This document shows positions 31,237-36,626 of a stretch of DNA of 36,626 bases, in pieces (position 1 is the stretch's first letter; each line of letters opens with the position of its first letter). The stretch is from an uncultured Lachnospiraceae bacterium (GTDB lineage: Bacteria; Bacillota; Clostridia; Lachnospirales; Lachnospiraceae), in assembly GCA_944376745.1 (NCBI GenBank), contig CALWDR010000045.1, positions 1 to 36,626 of the forward strand, read 5' to 3'. Position numbers and translations under genes: made by a program. Under the pieces are notes generated by a model. That model did no database searches. It saw only the letters and a list, made by a program, of their open reading frames with translations, and was not told where the DNA came from.

Positions 31237-32610
31237 ATGGAATCCATCTGGAAAAAAGACACAGACCCGGGAGCGGTCAGGCAGCTGAAAGGAAGCCTTC
31301 AGGCGGACGTGGTGGTCATCGGAGCCGGAATGGCAGGGCTTTTGACGGCATTTCTTCTCAAGGAGGCGGGAAGAAAGGTGGTGGTGCTGGAGGCGGACCG
31401 GGCGGGAAGCGGTCAGACCGGCGGCACCACCGCGAAAATTACTTCTCAGCACGGCATGATCTATGAGTATCTCACCAGAAAATTTGGAGCCGAAAAGAGC
31501 CGCCAGTATGCCAGCTCTAATCAGGCGGCCATCGGGGAATATGAGAGAGTGGTGAGGACGCTGGGGATTTCCTGTGACTTCCGGCGCTGTCCCTCCTATC
31601 TCTACGCCCTGGAGGGGGAGGCGGCGGAGGGGAGGATGGAGCGGCTAAGGCGGGAGATCGCCGCCGCGGCGGCCCTGGGAATCCCGGCGGAGCCGGCCCG
31701 GGTGACGGAGCTTCCTTTTCCTGTGGCGGGGGCGGAGGTGTTTCCCGATCAGGCGGTGTTTCATCCTCTGAAATTTTTGCGGGGAGTCCGGCAGGAGGTG
31801 GAGCTTTATGAGCGCTCCGGGGTGCAGAAGGTGCGGGACACCTGCGTATTCACGGACCTGGGCGTGGTGGAGGCCGGGGCCGTGGTTTTTGCCGTTCATT
31901 ATCCCTGGATGGTACGGCCCGGCTATTATTTCCTGCGCATGCACCAGAGCCGCAGTTACGTCATCGCCTTAAACACCGGAAAAGCGCTCTGCGGCATCTA
32001 CCGGGATATGGAGGAGCAGGGGCTGTCCCTGCGCAGCTGCGGGGACGTGCTGCTTCTGGGCGGGGAGGGACACCGCACCGGAAAAAACAAGCAGGGGGGC
32101 AATTATGAGGAGCTGGCCAGACAAGGGCGGCTGTTGTACCCTGGCGCCAGGGAGGCGGCCCGCTGGTCCGCCCAGGACTGCGTTACCCTGGACCGGGTGC
32201 CCTATATCGGGCAGCTGAGCCCTGCCTCTCCCAACTGGTACGTGGCCACGGGCTTTGGAAAATGGGGCATGACGGGCTCCATGGTCTCCGCCATGCTCCT
32301 GCGGGACGCGCTCACCGGAAAGTCCAATCCCAACAGCCGGATCTTCACGCCTCACCGGCTGAACCTGAAGGCTTCCGTCCCGAAGCTGGCCCAGCATACC
32401 GGCTCCGCCGTTGTCAATCTCTCCCGGAATCTTGTCCCCGTGGGGGAGCGGAAGGTCTGCCGCCACATGGGATGCCGTCTCAATTTCAACCCGGAGGAGC
32501 AGACCTGGGACTGCCCCTGCCACGGCTCCCGCTATGACAGGGCCGGCAATCTTCTGGACGGACCGGCCCAGAAGCCGTTAAAGCGTTGCTGTTCACTCCG
32601 TGACCAGTAA
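31237..32610 (+). CDS. FAD-dependent oxidoreductase with C-terminal Rieske domain
   Basis: ATG 31237 with AAAGGGGG upstream gives 457 residues. The FAD-binding Rossmann motif is VVVIGAGMAGLLTAFLLKEA, followed by VVVLEADRAGSGQTGGTTAK, as in DAO-type oxidoreductases; the second FAD contact is VPYIGQLSP...NWYVATGFGKWGMTGSM. The C-terminus is a short Rieske [2Fe-2S] domain with CRHMGC and CPCHGSRYD, giving the needed two Cys and two His. Such fusions are common in anaerobes; the substrate is unknown. The last residues (CCSLRDQ) and the stop codon are encoded by a copy of a 27-bp palindromic repeat, so the native end may have been altered. Confidence 0.88.
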   Translation: MESIWKKDTDPGAVRQLKGSLQADVVVIGAGMAGLLTAFLLKEAGRKVVVLEADRAGSGQTGGTTAKITSQHGMIYEYLTRKFGAEKSRQYASSNQAAIGEYERVVRTLGISCDFRRCPSYLYALEGEAAEGRMERLRREIAAAAALGIPAEPARVTELPFPVAGAEVFPDQAVFHPLKFLRGVRQEVELYERSGVQKVRDTCVFTDLGVVEAGAVVFAVHYPWMVRPGYYFLRMHQSRSYVIALNTGKALCGIYRDMEEQGLSLRSCGDVLLLGGEGHRTGKNKQGGNYEELARQGRLLYPGAREAARWSAQDCVTLDRVPYIGQLSPASPNWYVATGFGKWGMTGSMVSAMLLRDALTGKSNPNSRIFTPHRLNLKASVPKLAQHTGSAVVNLSRNLVPVGERKVCRHMGCRLNFNPEEQTWDCPCHGSRYDRAGNLLDGPAQKPLKRCCSLRDQ

Positions 32611-32611
32611 C
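32585..32611. repeat. 27-bp near-palindromic repeat, copy 1
   Basis: It overlaps the 3' end of the oxidoreductase gene and lies 17 bases before the -35 box of the GNAT gene. It matches, in inverted orientation, the copy at 33911-33937: 21 bases (32591-32611) are an exact inverted match and 24 of 27 match overall. The core is TCACTCCGTGACCAGTAAC. Confidence 0.85.
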
Positions 32612-32627
32612 CCCAGTGCCCCCCCCC

Positions 32628-32656
32628 TTGCGGCGTCTCCCAGATTCTGCTATAAT
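32628..32656 (+). promoter_or_regulatory. GNAT gene promoter (TTGCGG-17-TATAAT)
   Basis: TTGCGG at 32628-32633 and a perfect TATAAT at 32651-32656 are spaced by 17 bases. The 50-bp tandem duplication begins directly after the -10 box, so transcription starts inside its first unit. Confidence 0.7.
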
Positions 32657-32756
32657 GTTTCTGCCTGGCGGGGGATTGCCGGGCACGGGAAGCGGTTTCC
32701 AAAATAGTTTCTGCCTGGCGGGGGATTGCCGGGCACGGGAAGCGGTTCCCAGAATA
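32657..32756 (+). repeat. 50-bp tandem duplication in the GNAT leader
   Basis: Units 32657-32706 and 32707-32756 differ at only two bases, near their ends (T/C and A/G). Each unit can form a GCCTGGC/GCCGGGC stem-loop. The downstream copy ends about 20 bases before the start codon, close to the ribosome binding site. Confidence 0.92.
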
Positions 32757-32776
32757 GCGGAAGAGAGGATTTTTCC

Positions 32777-33310
32777 ATGGAAGTCGAGATACGGCAGATC
32801 AAAGAGAATGAAATCACAATGGAGTTATTTGCTCATTTTAACCGTTACCAGGATGTAAAGCGCTGTTGGCGTAAAGAGGAGGGAAAATGGGTACTCAAGG
32901 ATATTGCCTTTGTGGAGCAGTGGTCTAAGGAGGATTGCGCGTATCTGGTGAAGTGTCTGAAGCACACCGCGGCCACGGAGGGAATGGTCTGTGGGGCCTT
33001 TGAGGACAAGGCGCTGGTGGGCTTCTGCTCCGTTGAGCGTGAGCGTTTCGGCTCCCGGAGACAGTATGTGGAGATGACCGCCCTGCACGTTTCTTATGAG
33101 AAGCGGGGAAAGGGGATCGGAAGGCGTCTCTTTGCGGCTGCCCGCTCTGCGGCGGCAGACTTTGGGGCGGAGAAGCTGTACATGTCCACTCATTCTTGTG
33201 AGGAGACCCAGGCCTTCTATAAGGCCGTGGGCTGTGTGGAGGCGGAGGAGTACAGAAAAGAGGCTGTGGAGAAGGAACCCTGCGACTGTCAGCTGGAGTG
33301 CGGGGTATAG
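32777..33310 (+). CDS. GNAT-family N-acetyltransferase
   Basis: The start ATG 32777, behind AAGAGAGG, is chosen over an upstream in-frame ATG inside the duplicated leader. The 177-residue product has the GNAT acetyl-CoA fold: GMVCGAFEDKALVGFCSVE, MTALHVSYEKRGKGIGRRLF with the pyrophosphate loop KRGKGIG, then AADFGAEKLYMSTHSCEETQ and AFYKAVGCVEAEEY. The substrate is unknown; small molecules, antibiotics or protein N-termini are all possible. It faces a MarR regulator gene across a short convergent gap (33311-33406), which holds only a weak GGTCC/GGACC-type hairpin. Confidence 0.88.
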   Translation: MEVEIRQIKENEITMELFAHFNRYQDVKRCWRKEEGKWVLKDIAFVEQWSKEDCAYLVKCLKHTAATEGMVCGAFEDKALVGFCSVERERFGSRRQYVEMTALHVSYEKRGKGIGRRLFAAARSAAADFGAEKLYMSTHSCEETQAFYKAVGCVEAEEYRKEAVEKEPCDCQLECGV

Positions 33311-33406
33311 AACGGATGTCGGTGATGGGGGGAAGGGGTCCTGCGGCCTTCAACAGAAGCGCGGGACCGGGGGTTTCCGGCGGGAGAGCTGAAAGCTGTT
33401 GGGAAA

Positions 33407-33877
33407 CTATTTTCCTTCCTTCTCCCATTCACAGGGGATTTTAGGCAGAACCCGCATGAGAATATCTACGGCTGTCTTGAAATCCTGCCGGTCCTTTTCG
33501 TCCATGGTTTCCAGCAGACGCCGGTAGCAGCCCATGTCCTCCATCAGAAAGTGGTCGATGTAGTCCAGCGCTTTGTCGGTGATCTGAATTTTGATGATCC
33601 TCCGGTCAGCGGAATCGTAGACGCGCCGGATAAATCCCAGCTCTGCCAGGCGGTTTGTGATCTTGGTCATCTGCTGTTTCTGCATGCCCACAAAGGGCAT
33701 GAGCTCAGAGAGTGCCATTGTGCCGCCAAAGTAGCGCAGTGTCTGAAGAAAATAGTACATTTCCATGCTGACGCCCTCGTCCAGCCGCTGTTTGAAGGGC
33801 TTGGCGATCCTGTAATTCCAGTAGGGCAGTACGCCCAGCAGAGTTGTCTGAATCTGATCAATTTCTTCCTTTTTCAT
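33407..33877 (-). CDS. MarR-family transcriptional regulator (second)
   Basis: On the minus strand, ATG 33877 is preceded by AGGAGGAG, which decides the start over two upstream in-frame ATGs. The 156 residues contain the winged helix MYYFLQTLRYFGGTMALSEL, MPFVGMQKQQMTKITNRLAE and LGFIRRVYDSADRRIIKIQI, then a C-terminal dimerisation helix. A possible promoter is TTGATT-18-TATGAA (33970 down to 33941), and the 27-bp palindrome lies just after its -10 box. It could control itself, the divergent HEAT gene and perhaps the GNAT gene; all three are inferences from site positions. Confidence 0.88.
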   Translation of the reverse strand: MKKEEIDQIQTTLLGVLPYWNYRIAKPFKQRLDEGVSMEMYYFLQTLRYFGGTMALSELMPFVGMQKQQMTKITNRLAELGFIRRVYDSADRRIIKIQITDKALDYIDHFLMEDMGCYRRLLETMDEKDRQDFKTAVDILMRVLPKIPCEWEKEGK

Positions 33878-33910
33878 GATCTCCTCCTGTATAAGGATGT
33901 CAGTTTTCAT

Positions 33911-33937
33911 GTTACTGGTCACGGAGTGAACCGTAAC
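33911..33937. repeat. 27-bp near-palindromic repeat, copy 2
   Basis: GTTAC...GTAAC ends and an inner TCAC/GTGA pair make it nearly symmetrical. It covers the expected transcription start of the minus-strand marR gene, where a repressor would bind. The inverted copy is at 32585-32611. Confidence 0.8.
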
Positions 33938-33980
33938 GTTTTCATACGCCGGCTCCATCAAAAAAATCAATTCCCCTCTA

Positions 33981-34009
33981 TTGACAGAGGCATTTCTTTG
34001 TGTTATATT
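33981..34009 (+). promoter_or_regulatory. Plus-strand promoter divergent from marR (TTGACA-17-TATATT)
   Basis: TTGACA (33981-33986) and TATATT (34004-34009) are spaced by 17 bases. Directly after lies an imperfect palindrome, AGTACCCT and AGGTTACT around AA (34013-34031), a likely operator. The remaining leader to 34186 contains two copies of ATTTTTCTGACA (34113-34124 and 34128-34139) and no recognisable gene. Confidence 0.75.
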
Positions 34010-34186
34010 GAAAGTACCCTAAAGGTTACTATAAACAAAAGGATACTGTAGCGTTTAGGAAATTTTACAATATTTCTCAGAAAATGTCAAGGAAGAAGAT
34101 TGCGCAGCCGTGATTTTTCTGACAGTAATTTTTCTGACAAGGTAAATAAGGCAGATGATATGCCATAAAAAGAAAGGATAATAGAG

Positions 34187-34510
34187 ATGGGTAAGATTGA
34201 AAAAATTGAAAAACTGACACAGAAAGGGAAGGCGGGCAAGCTGGTTTCTCTGGCCAAGGATAAGGAGAAGGAGGTCCGTATCGCGGCGATTGCCGGTCTC
34301 GGCAAGCTGGCGGCAGATGAGGACGCGCTGAATGCGCTGATCGGAATGATGGAGGATGAGGATGCGGACGTCCGCAAAGCCGTGGTCACCGCTCTGGGAG
34401 ATTCCAAGGGCAGCTATGTGGAGACGAAGCTGAGCTACTGCATTTCGCATGAGAAGGACGCGCAGGTGGTGGAGGCCGCCCGGGCAGCTTTGCGGAAGGT
34501 GAGACAGTAA
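34187..34510 (+). CDS. Small HEAT-repeat protein
   Basis: ATG 34187 with AGAAAGGA upstream gives 107 residues. After a Lys-rich helix (KIEKIEKLTQKGKAGKLVSL) there are about three HEAT-like repeats: DKEKEVRIAAIAGLGKLAAD, DEDADVRKAVVTALGDSKGS and KDAQVVEAARAALRKVRQ, with the typical D-x-x-V-R-x-A-A-x-x-A-L pattern. Such modules bind other proteins; no enzyme motif is present. It is transcribed from a promoter about 180 bases upstream and ends at a terminator. The function is unknown. Confidence 0.8.
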   Translation: MGKIEKIEKLTQKGKAGKLVSLAKDKEKEVRIAAIAGLGKLAADEDALNALIGMMEDEDADVRKAVVTALGDSKGSYVETKLSYCISHEKDAQVVEAARAALRKVRQ

Positions 34511-34544
34511 AATTTTATTTTTTGCTTTTGCATAAGACTTTGCA

Positions 34545-34602
34545 GCCAGTCTGGCGCGCGCCCTGTGGTCATGCGCCGGACTGGCCGGCAGGGTCTTTTT
34601 TT
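34545..34602 (+). terminator. Terminator after the HEAT gene
   Basis: GCCAGTCTGGCGC (34545-34557) pairs with GCGCCGGACTGGC (34573-34585) at 12 of 13 positions. An alternative CCCTG/CAGGG stem (34561-34565 with 34589-34593) leads straight into a seven- to eight-T run at about 34595. Confidence 0.7.
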
Positions 34603-34666
34603 GCGTAGAAAAACAATAGAAAGTACACTTCGCGAAGGTTCTGTTCACAGATTTTTCACAAAAAAA

Positions 34667-34709
34667 TTAGCACTCACCTATTGACAGTGCTAACAATAAG
34701 TGTTATAGT
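34667..34709 (+). promoter_or_regulatory. CIRCE-like heat-shock operator overlapping the hsp20 promoter
   Basis: TTAGCACTC (34667-34675), nine bases, then CAGTGCTAA (34685-34693) match the HrcA operator CIRCE (TTAGCACTC-N9-GAGTGCTAA) at all but one base. The promoter TTGACA (34681-34686) -17- TATAGT (34704-34709) is overlapped by the right half. HrcA repression of the small heat-shock genes is the natural reading; hrcA itself is not in the window. Confidence 0.88.
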
Positions 34710-34752
34710 ACACATAGAACAAAGATGAGAGGAACAAAAGGAGGAAGGACAT

Positions 34753-35103
34753 ATGAGGAATATGAAAAAACATTATCCGATGAAGAGCGATGTGAGAGAG
34801 AAGGATGACCGGTATATTGTGGATATAGACCTTCCTGGTTTTTCGAAGGATGCCATCAAGGCTTATATTTCCGACGGCTATCTGGTGGTATCCGCATTCC
34901 GGGATCAGGAAAAGGAGAAGAAGACAGGGAAGACCATTTACCGGGAGCGCTACAGCGGAAGCTGCCAGAGAAGCTTCTATGTGGGCGACAGCGTCCGCCA
35001 GGAGGATATACGGGCGGTATACAGGCACGGCGTCCTGAAGCTTACGATTCCAAAACATCCCACACAGAAAGCCATTGCGGAAAGCTCTATTGAGATTTCC
35101 TGA
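34753..35103 (+). CDS. Small heat-shock protein Hsp20, first copy
   Basis: ATG 34753 behind AAAGGAGGAAGG gives 116 residues. It has an alpha-crystallin domain with almost no N-terminal arm: MKSDVREKDDRYIVDIDLPG, FSKDAIKAYISDGYLVVSAF, YRERYSGSCQRSFYVGDSV and the C-terminal HGVLKLTIPK. It is a holdase chaperone that keeps unfolded proteins soluble. It is shorter than the second copy by the N-terminal arm and was presumably duplicated long ago. It sits directly under the CIRCE-like operator. Confidence 0.92.
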   Translation: MRNMKKHYPMKSDVREKDDRYIVDIDLPGFSKDAIKAYISDGYLVVSAFRDQEKEKKTGKTIYRERYSGSCQRSFYVGDSVRQEDIRAVYRHGVLKLTIPKHPTQKAIAESSIEIS

Positions 35104-35198
35104 CAGGGACCAGGCAAAGGAGCGGATGCCCAGGCGATGGGAGGTCCGCGGTAACGTATCTGATGTAAAATAGATAATTCGTCAAGGAGGAATGACTT

Positions 35199-35645
35199 AT
35201 GTTAGTACCCAGCATTTTCAGCAACAATTTTGTAGACAGCTTTTTTAACGATACCTTTGACAGCATGTTTGACGACATGCTGCGCACGCCTTTTTCGTCC
35301 GGCGGCCTCGCGGCCATGAGTACGGACGTCCAGGATCTGGGGGACAGCTACCAGCTGGAGATGGAGCTTCCCGGTTACGCCAAGGAGGATCTGAAGGCGG
35401 ACTTGAAGGATGGCTATCTCACTATAACCGCGCAGCATAACAGCGAGAAGGATGAGAAGGACGAGAAGGGTAAGTTCGTGCGCCGGGAGCGGTATACGGG
35501 CCACTGCCAGAGAAGCTTTTACGTGGGTGAAGGCGTCAAGCAGGAGGACATCAAGGCCAGCTTTGAAAATGGCGTGCTGAAGCTTCTGGTTCCCAAGAAG
35601 GACGCTCCGGCAGTGGAGGAAAAGAAATATATTGCGATTGAATAA
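35199..35645 (+). CDS. Small heat-shock protein Hsp20, second copy
   Basis: ATG 35199 after AAGGAGG gives 148 residues, the usual clostridial Hsp18 length. The N-terminal arm MLVPSIFSNNFVDSFFNDTF is followed by the alpha-crystallin domain (DLGDSYQLEMELPGYAKEDL, DGYLTITAQHNSEKDEKDEK, RRERYTGHCQRSFYVGEGVK) and ENGVLKLLVPKKDAPA. The 95-base gap from the first copy has no promoter I can support, so both are probably one transcript controlled by the CIRCE-like site. A terminator follows. Confidence 0.93.
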   Translation: MLVPSIFSNNFVDSFFNDTFDSMFDDMLRTPFSSGGLAAMSTDVQDLGDSYQLEMELPGYAKEDLKADLKDGYLTITAQHNSEKDEKDEKGKFVRRERYTGHCQRSFYVGEGVKQEDIKASFENGVLKLLVPKKDAPAVEEKKYIAIE

Positions 35646-35677
35646 GCAGCAGGCGGGTGAACCGCCTATTGCAAAGG

Positions 35678-35713
35678 AAAGGGCAGGTACCAGATCCGGG
35701 TATCTGCCTTTTT
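35678..35713 (+). terminator. Terminator of the hsp20 operon
   Basis: GGCAGGTAC (35682-35690) pairs with GTATCTGCC (35700-35708) with one G-U pair, flanked by AAAG and CTTTTT, so the hairpin could act on both strands. Confidence 0.8.
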
Positions 35714-35834
35714 GCTGTGGTCTGCTTATAACAAAATCGCCATCCAGGGCTGCATTCCAGACAAAGGCTGGTCATTTTGCCAATTTCCCCACCCTGTGGC
35801 CAGTAACGCATCCCAACCCAGCCAGCGGTATTTC

Positions 35835-35876
35835 GTCAAAATACCTTTTGACCATGACACGATTCTGTGATACAAT
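35835..35876 (+). promoter_or_regulatory. gltX promoter overlapping a repeated hairpin motif
   Basis: TTGACC (35848-35853) and TACAAT (35871-35876) are spaced by 17 bases. The -35 box is the right end of the hairpin GTCAAAATACCTTTTGAC (35835-35852), identical to the core of the block at 31077-31094. The following ATCATACATATCTGAGAAAGC also resembles the sequence after that other copy, so the similarity extends beyond the hairpin. Confidence 0.65.
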
Positions 35877-35931
35877 CATCATACATATCTGAGAAAGCGC
35901 CAGCCGGCGCAGAGAAGAAGGAGAACTACCA

Positions 35932-36626
35932 ATGAGCAAGATAAGAACCAGATACGCGCCCAGCCCCACAGGGAAAATGCACGTGGGGAACCTGCGCTCC
36001 GCACTGTACGAATTTCTGATCGCCAAGCATGCGGGAGGGGACTTTATCCTCCGCATTGAGGATACGGACCAGGAGCGGTTTGTGGAGGGCGCCACCGACA
36101 TCATATACCGTACCATGGAGGAGACCGGGCTGATCCCCGACGAGGGCCCGGACAAGGACGGCGGCTACGGCCCCTATATCCAGAGTGAGCGCATGAAAAC
36201 AGGCATTTACCTGAAGTATGCCAGGGAGCTTATCGACAAGGGTGAGGCCTATTATTGCTTCTGCGACAAGGAGCGGCTGGCTTCCCTGAAAAGCGAGGTG
36301 GTGGAGGGCAAGGAGATCACCGTTTACGACAAGCACTGCCTGTCCTTAAGCAAGGAGGAGATCGAGGAGAAGCTGGCCGCGGGCGTGCCCTATGTCATCC
36401 GCCAGAATAATCCCACCGAGGGGACCACCACCTTCCACGATGAGCTGTACGGGGATATCACCGTGCCGAACTCCGAGCTGGACGACATGATCCTTATCAA
36501 GTCCGACGGCTATCCCACCTACAATTTCGCCAACGTGGTGGACGACCACACCATGAATATCACCCATGTGGTCCGGGGAAATGAGTATCTGTCCTCCTCC
36601 CCCAAATACGTGCGCCTCTACGAGGC
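35932..36626 (+). CDS. gltX: Glutamyl-tRNA synthetase, 5' part (runs off the window)
   Basis: ATG 35932 after AAGAAGGAG gives 231 residues to the window edge. The class I catalytic start is [25 protein letters not shown], where HVGN takes the place of HIGH, then [11 protein letters not shown] and the CFCDKERL segment. [20 protein letters not shown] and [14 protein letters not shown] are the standard GluRS motifs of the tRNA acceptor-binding part. It charges tRNA-Glu; the KMSKS loop and the anticodon-binding domain lie beyond the window. Confidence 0.95.
   Translation, partial: MSKIRTRYAPSPTGKMHVGNLRSALYEFLIAKHAGGDFILRIEDTDQERFVEGATDIIYRTMEETGLIPDEGPDKDGGYGPYIQSERMKTGIYLKYARELIDKGEAYYCFCDKERLASLKSEVVEGKEITVYDKHCLSLSKEEIEEKLAAGVPYVIRQNNPTEGTTTFHDELYGDITVPNSELDDMILIKSDGYPTYNFANVVDDHTMNITHVVRGNEYLSSSPKYVRLYE

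Noticed and set aside
31237..32610. Short Rieske domain of the oxidoreductase as another internal deletion
   Set aside because: The short form, with CRHMGC soon after the FAD domain, matches my memory of clostridial relatives, and all four cluster ligands are present.
35932..36060. HVGN in place of HIGH in glutamyl-tRNA synthetase as a defect
   Set aside because: This is a tolerated variant in this family; the rest of the active site is normal.

Overview
The window looks like the chromosome of a strict anaerobe of the Clostridia, most likely Lachnospiraceae. The inference rests on gene content and family flavour: a group B [FeFe] hydrogenase, acetate kinase, FeoAB, a DUF2812/PadR/NatAB operon, LytTR plus LiaF-like genes, P-loop/PD-(D/E)XK genes, A+G-rich ribosome binding sites and TTGACA-17-TATAAT promoters. 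No rRNA, tRNA or CRISPR array was recognised. Family names are from memory of motifs; nothing was searched.

Left part (1-12158): a damaged accessory region. It starts with the tail of an Rpn-type protein. Next comes a VncRS-like two-component system: the response regulator has lost its DNA-binding domain, and the kinase has a 669-bp catalytic segment lying backwards (1091-1759). A membrane protein fused in frame to an ABC ATPase follows, then a GHKL kinase without its membrane sensor, a DUF3784 protein, an alkyltransferase-like protein with an internal in-frame deletion, and three P-loop ATPase/PD-(D/E)XK nuclease genes (4650, 6442, 8329). The first ATPase carries an in-frame 78-bp double-hairpin insertion. 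The second is split by a deletion. Between the second and third lie a lipoprotein with a shortened tail and a foldback element with 33-bp arms and 7-bp flanking direct repeats. A shortened YgjP-type metallopeptidase, an intact ackA and a split LytTR regulator close this part. About nine of its genes carry internal or terminal losses, which is the most striking large-scale feature.

Middle part (12155-25415): mostly intact, higher-GC genes. They are a LiaF-like membrane protein, a small conserved protein, a MarR-controlled heterodimeric ABC exporter with the palindrome GTAGCATGCTAC at both the regulator and the exporter, topB, a HipA-like kinase with a small partner, feoAB with a consensus promoter, and a group B [FeFe] hydrogenase ending in two related terminator hairpins.

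Right part (25608-36626): an HTH-Uma2 fusion, an XRE regulator with a membrane protein, a DUF2007 protein, a PadR-DUF2812-NatA-NatB operon, an FAD/Rieske oxidoreductase, a GNAT acetyltransferase, a second MarR regulator (minus strand), a HEAT-repeat protein, two Hsp20 genes under a CIRCE-like operator, and the start of gltX. The intergenic DNA here is rich in structure: a nested inverted-repeat block at 30961-31199 whose core recurs in front of gltX, a 50-bp tandem duplication at the GNAT transcription start, and a near-palindromic 27-bp sequence present twice in opposite orientation.
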